A stretch of 64,000 nucleotides of DNA, taken from NCBI GenBank assembly GCA_019873685.1, contig JAIOAT010000006.1:1-64000 (forward strand), read 5' to 3'. Under the pieces are notes generated by a model that was given only the letters and a program-made list of their open reading frames with translations, was not told the DNA's origin and made no database searches. Positions 62,838 through 64,000 of the stretch are shown piece after piece; positions within the stretch are counted from its first letter, which is position 1, and each line of letters starts with the position of its first letter. A program made the translations under genes and the position numbers. Origin of the DNA: Chloroflexota bacterium (lineage in GTDB: Bacteria; Chloroflexota; Anaerolineae; Aggregatilineales; Ch27).

Positions 62838-63794
62838 TCAGCGTGAAGCCTCTTCATCCGGCGGGGAAGCCTCCGGCGGAGAGTCTTCAGGTTGCAGGTT
62901 GGGCACCGCACGAGGGGCCGGGATGGACTGCAGAATCTCGTCAATCGTGGCGGCAGTGCGTTTGCTGTAGAGCCAGACCATGCCCGGCTTGACATCCACC
63001 GGGCAGATCACCGCCAGCGAGACCAGATAAGGCCGCCCGAACTCAATGATGTAGACGCCGCTATGTTCCCCCTCAAAGTAGGTCGAATGGAAGCGGTTCT
63101 CGTCCAGGATGGCCGCCAGCGACTTGGTCGCGTCGTGGTCGATGGCCAGGGCTTTGGTCAGCAGCGTCAGGTCGTAGTCCTCCAGCGTGCCTGCCGCGCC
63201 GATCATGTTGCCGTCGGTATCCACCAGGCCGACGAAATTGGCCCGTACATGAGCGCGCAGCCGGTTGAGTTCAACGGTGATGCGCTTGAACTGAGCGCGA
63301 TTGAGCATCAGGGCGGCGGCGCGGGTATCGGGGTTGAGCCGCAATTCGCGGTTGCGGGGCGAAACATGGCGCGGCGGCTCCGGCGGCGGTGGGACAGCGC
63401 GGGCGCGCTTGGCCATCATCTCCCGCTCAACCTGCATCAGGATGAATTCCAGGTTGACCGGCTTGTACAGATAATCCACCGCGCCCAGGCGGAAGGCCGC
63501 CACAGCTGATTTGGCTGAGAGATCGTCGTCGATCATCATCACTGAGATGCCAGGGCGCAGCCCGCCGACCACAGCCAGCAGATCCATACCGCTCAGGTCG
63601 GGCAACTCGGTCTCGGTGATCACCAGGCTGAAGTCGCTGAGCAGCAGCTCGCTCAGGGCCTCCTCGAAACTGGTGGCCTGACTGGTCAGGTAGCCGCCGG
63701 CGTTCTCCAGCGTGTCGACCAGCGCTTCGCGCAGCTCGTCATCCCTGGCGACGATCAGGATGCGTTCGTGGCGCTTGAACTCTTGCTCGGTCAT
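62838..63794 (-). CDS. Receiver-domain protein with Roadblock/LC7 domain, phospho-acceptor Asp replaced by Glu
   Basis: The N-terminal receiver fold (about 10-125) has RILIVARDDE with acidic-pocket Asp18/Asp19 and the switch Lys111 in YLYKPVN. The acceptor position reads VITETELPD, so Glu61 replaces Asp. The conserved Ser/Thr of strand 4 is also missing (VMMIDDD). A linker of about 50 residues leads to a Roadblock/LC7 domain (about 165-295: LRAHVRANFVGLVDTDGN, IIEFGRPYLVSLAV), a fold that controls small Ras-like GTPases. A Pro/Glu-rich tail ends it. Its start overlaps the cheW-like stop by ATGA. It may act as a fixed-state adaptor in a chemosensory or GTPase pathway. Confidence 0.85.
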   Translation of the reverse strand: MTEQEFKRHERILIVARDDELREALVDTLENAGGYLTSQATSFEEALSELLLSDFSLVITETELPDLSGMDLLAVVGGLRPGISVMMIDDDLSAKSAVAAFRLGAVDYLYKPVNLEFILMQVEREMMAKRARAVPPPPEPPRHVSPRNRELRLNPDTRAAALMLNRAQFKRITVELNRLRAHVRANFVGLVDTDGNMIGAAGTLEDYDLTLLTKALAIDHDATKSLAAILDENRFHSTYFEGEHSGVYIIEFGRPYLVSLAVICPVDVKPGMVWLYSKRTAATIDEILQSIPAPRAVPNLQPEDSPPEASPPDEEASR

Positions 63795-64000
63795 GCCATT
63801 CTCTCACCGATCAGATCGGGCGGCGCGTAAGCGCGCAGCAGCGCCGCAACATCCAGCACCAGCACCGGCGCATCATCGACAATCGCCATGCCGCGCACAA
63901 AAGGGCCGCCGGTAGCCGGGAGTTGCATGGCGGTCGCTGGCAGGTGGATCACCCCGCGGATGTCATCGGTGATCAGGCCGGCCATCCCCTGCCTGCCGGT
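63791..64000 (-). CDS. CheW-like domain, 5' end cut by the window
   Basis: The last 69 residues of a CheW-type scaffold domain: GLITDDIRGVIHLPATA, FVRGMAIVDDAPVLVLDVAALL. This matches the second subdomain of CheW, which couples chemoreceptors to CheA. The upstream part is outside the window, so it could be CheW itself or the end of a larger protein. Its stop overlaps the start of the receiver-Roadblock gene by ATGA, so the two are made together. Confidence 0.82.
   Translation of the reverse strand, partial: TGRQGMAGLITDDIRGVIHLPATAMQLPATGGPFVRGMAIVDDAPVLVLDVAALLRAYAPPDLIGERMA

Overview
The window is G+C-rich, almost fully coding bacterial DNA. No rRNA, tRNA, CRISPR array, insertion sequence or phage gene was found. 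Many exported or membrane proteins carry long Thr/Pro/Ser linkers of the (A/P)TPTxTPSATPT kind. There are bacterial Ser/Thr kinases with large outer domains, PPC and SH3 modules, a BMP-type nucleoside/sugar transporter and RNase Y. Together these suggest a member of the Chloroflexota (Anaerolineae-like). That is an inference from protein style, not from a marker gene.

Layout. 1-9.6 kb: the end of a glycosyltransferase, a TGS-fused nucleoside kinase, a GH13 amylase, an SH3/zinc-ribbon membrane protein, an A+T-richer island with two small genes, an orphan adenine methylase and a membrane protein. 9.7-14.1 kb: two glycosyltransferases, a J-domain coiled-coil protein, a DUF2304 protein and an acetyltransferase. 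14.3-18.4 kb: a BMP transporter whose binding protein is an in-frame tandem duplication, with two permeases but no ATPase. 18.6-25.4 kb: rhodanese, epimerase, Mth938-like, a membrane spermidine-synthase-like protein, NAT, GNAT and a lone NuoE. 25.6-25.7 kb: four DnaA-box-like 9-mers in an exact 22-bp register plus one inverted box. 25.8-31.3 kb: secreted propeller, SIMPL, hisA, hisH and DUF503. 31.6-39.9 kb: methyltransferases, MFS, CorA, His-rich cytochrome c, SH3/Ig-like protein, glutaminyl cyclase and a hydrolase. 40.1-41.6 kb: an ssb-DUF3467-translin operon.

41.7-52.3 kb is the signalling-rich part. It holds an FHA-winged-helix regulator, a secreted metallopeptidase, a PfkB kinase, an MFS exporter, and then a three-gene unit: a transmembrane probable pseudokinase, a 33-codon ORF and an intact transmembrane Ser/Thr kinase. 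The three are joined by ATGA overlaps. 52.3-55.6 kb: a cysteine-cluster protein, a small Cys-rich protein, rny and recX. 55.6-56.4 kb has no protein gene, but on the minus strand it has a promoter, about 500 nt of hairpin-rich sequence and a terminator (candidate structured RNA), next to a palindromic repeat element. 56.4-61.3 kb: three exported surface proteins (TolB-like propeller and two PPC proteins). The right edge has a membrane protein, a receiver-Roadblock protein lacking the phospho-acceptor Asp, and a CheW fragment.

Gene starts were often moved inward from the longest frame, using ribosome-binding sites or -10 elements. Several genes have TATAAT so close to the start codon that leaderless mRNA is likely. 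Function calls rest on recognised motifs and family resemblance only; no database search was possible.
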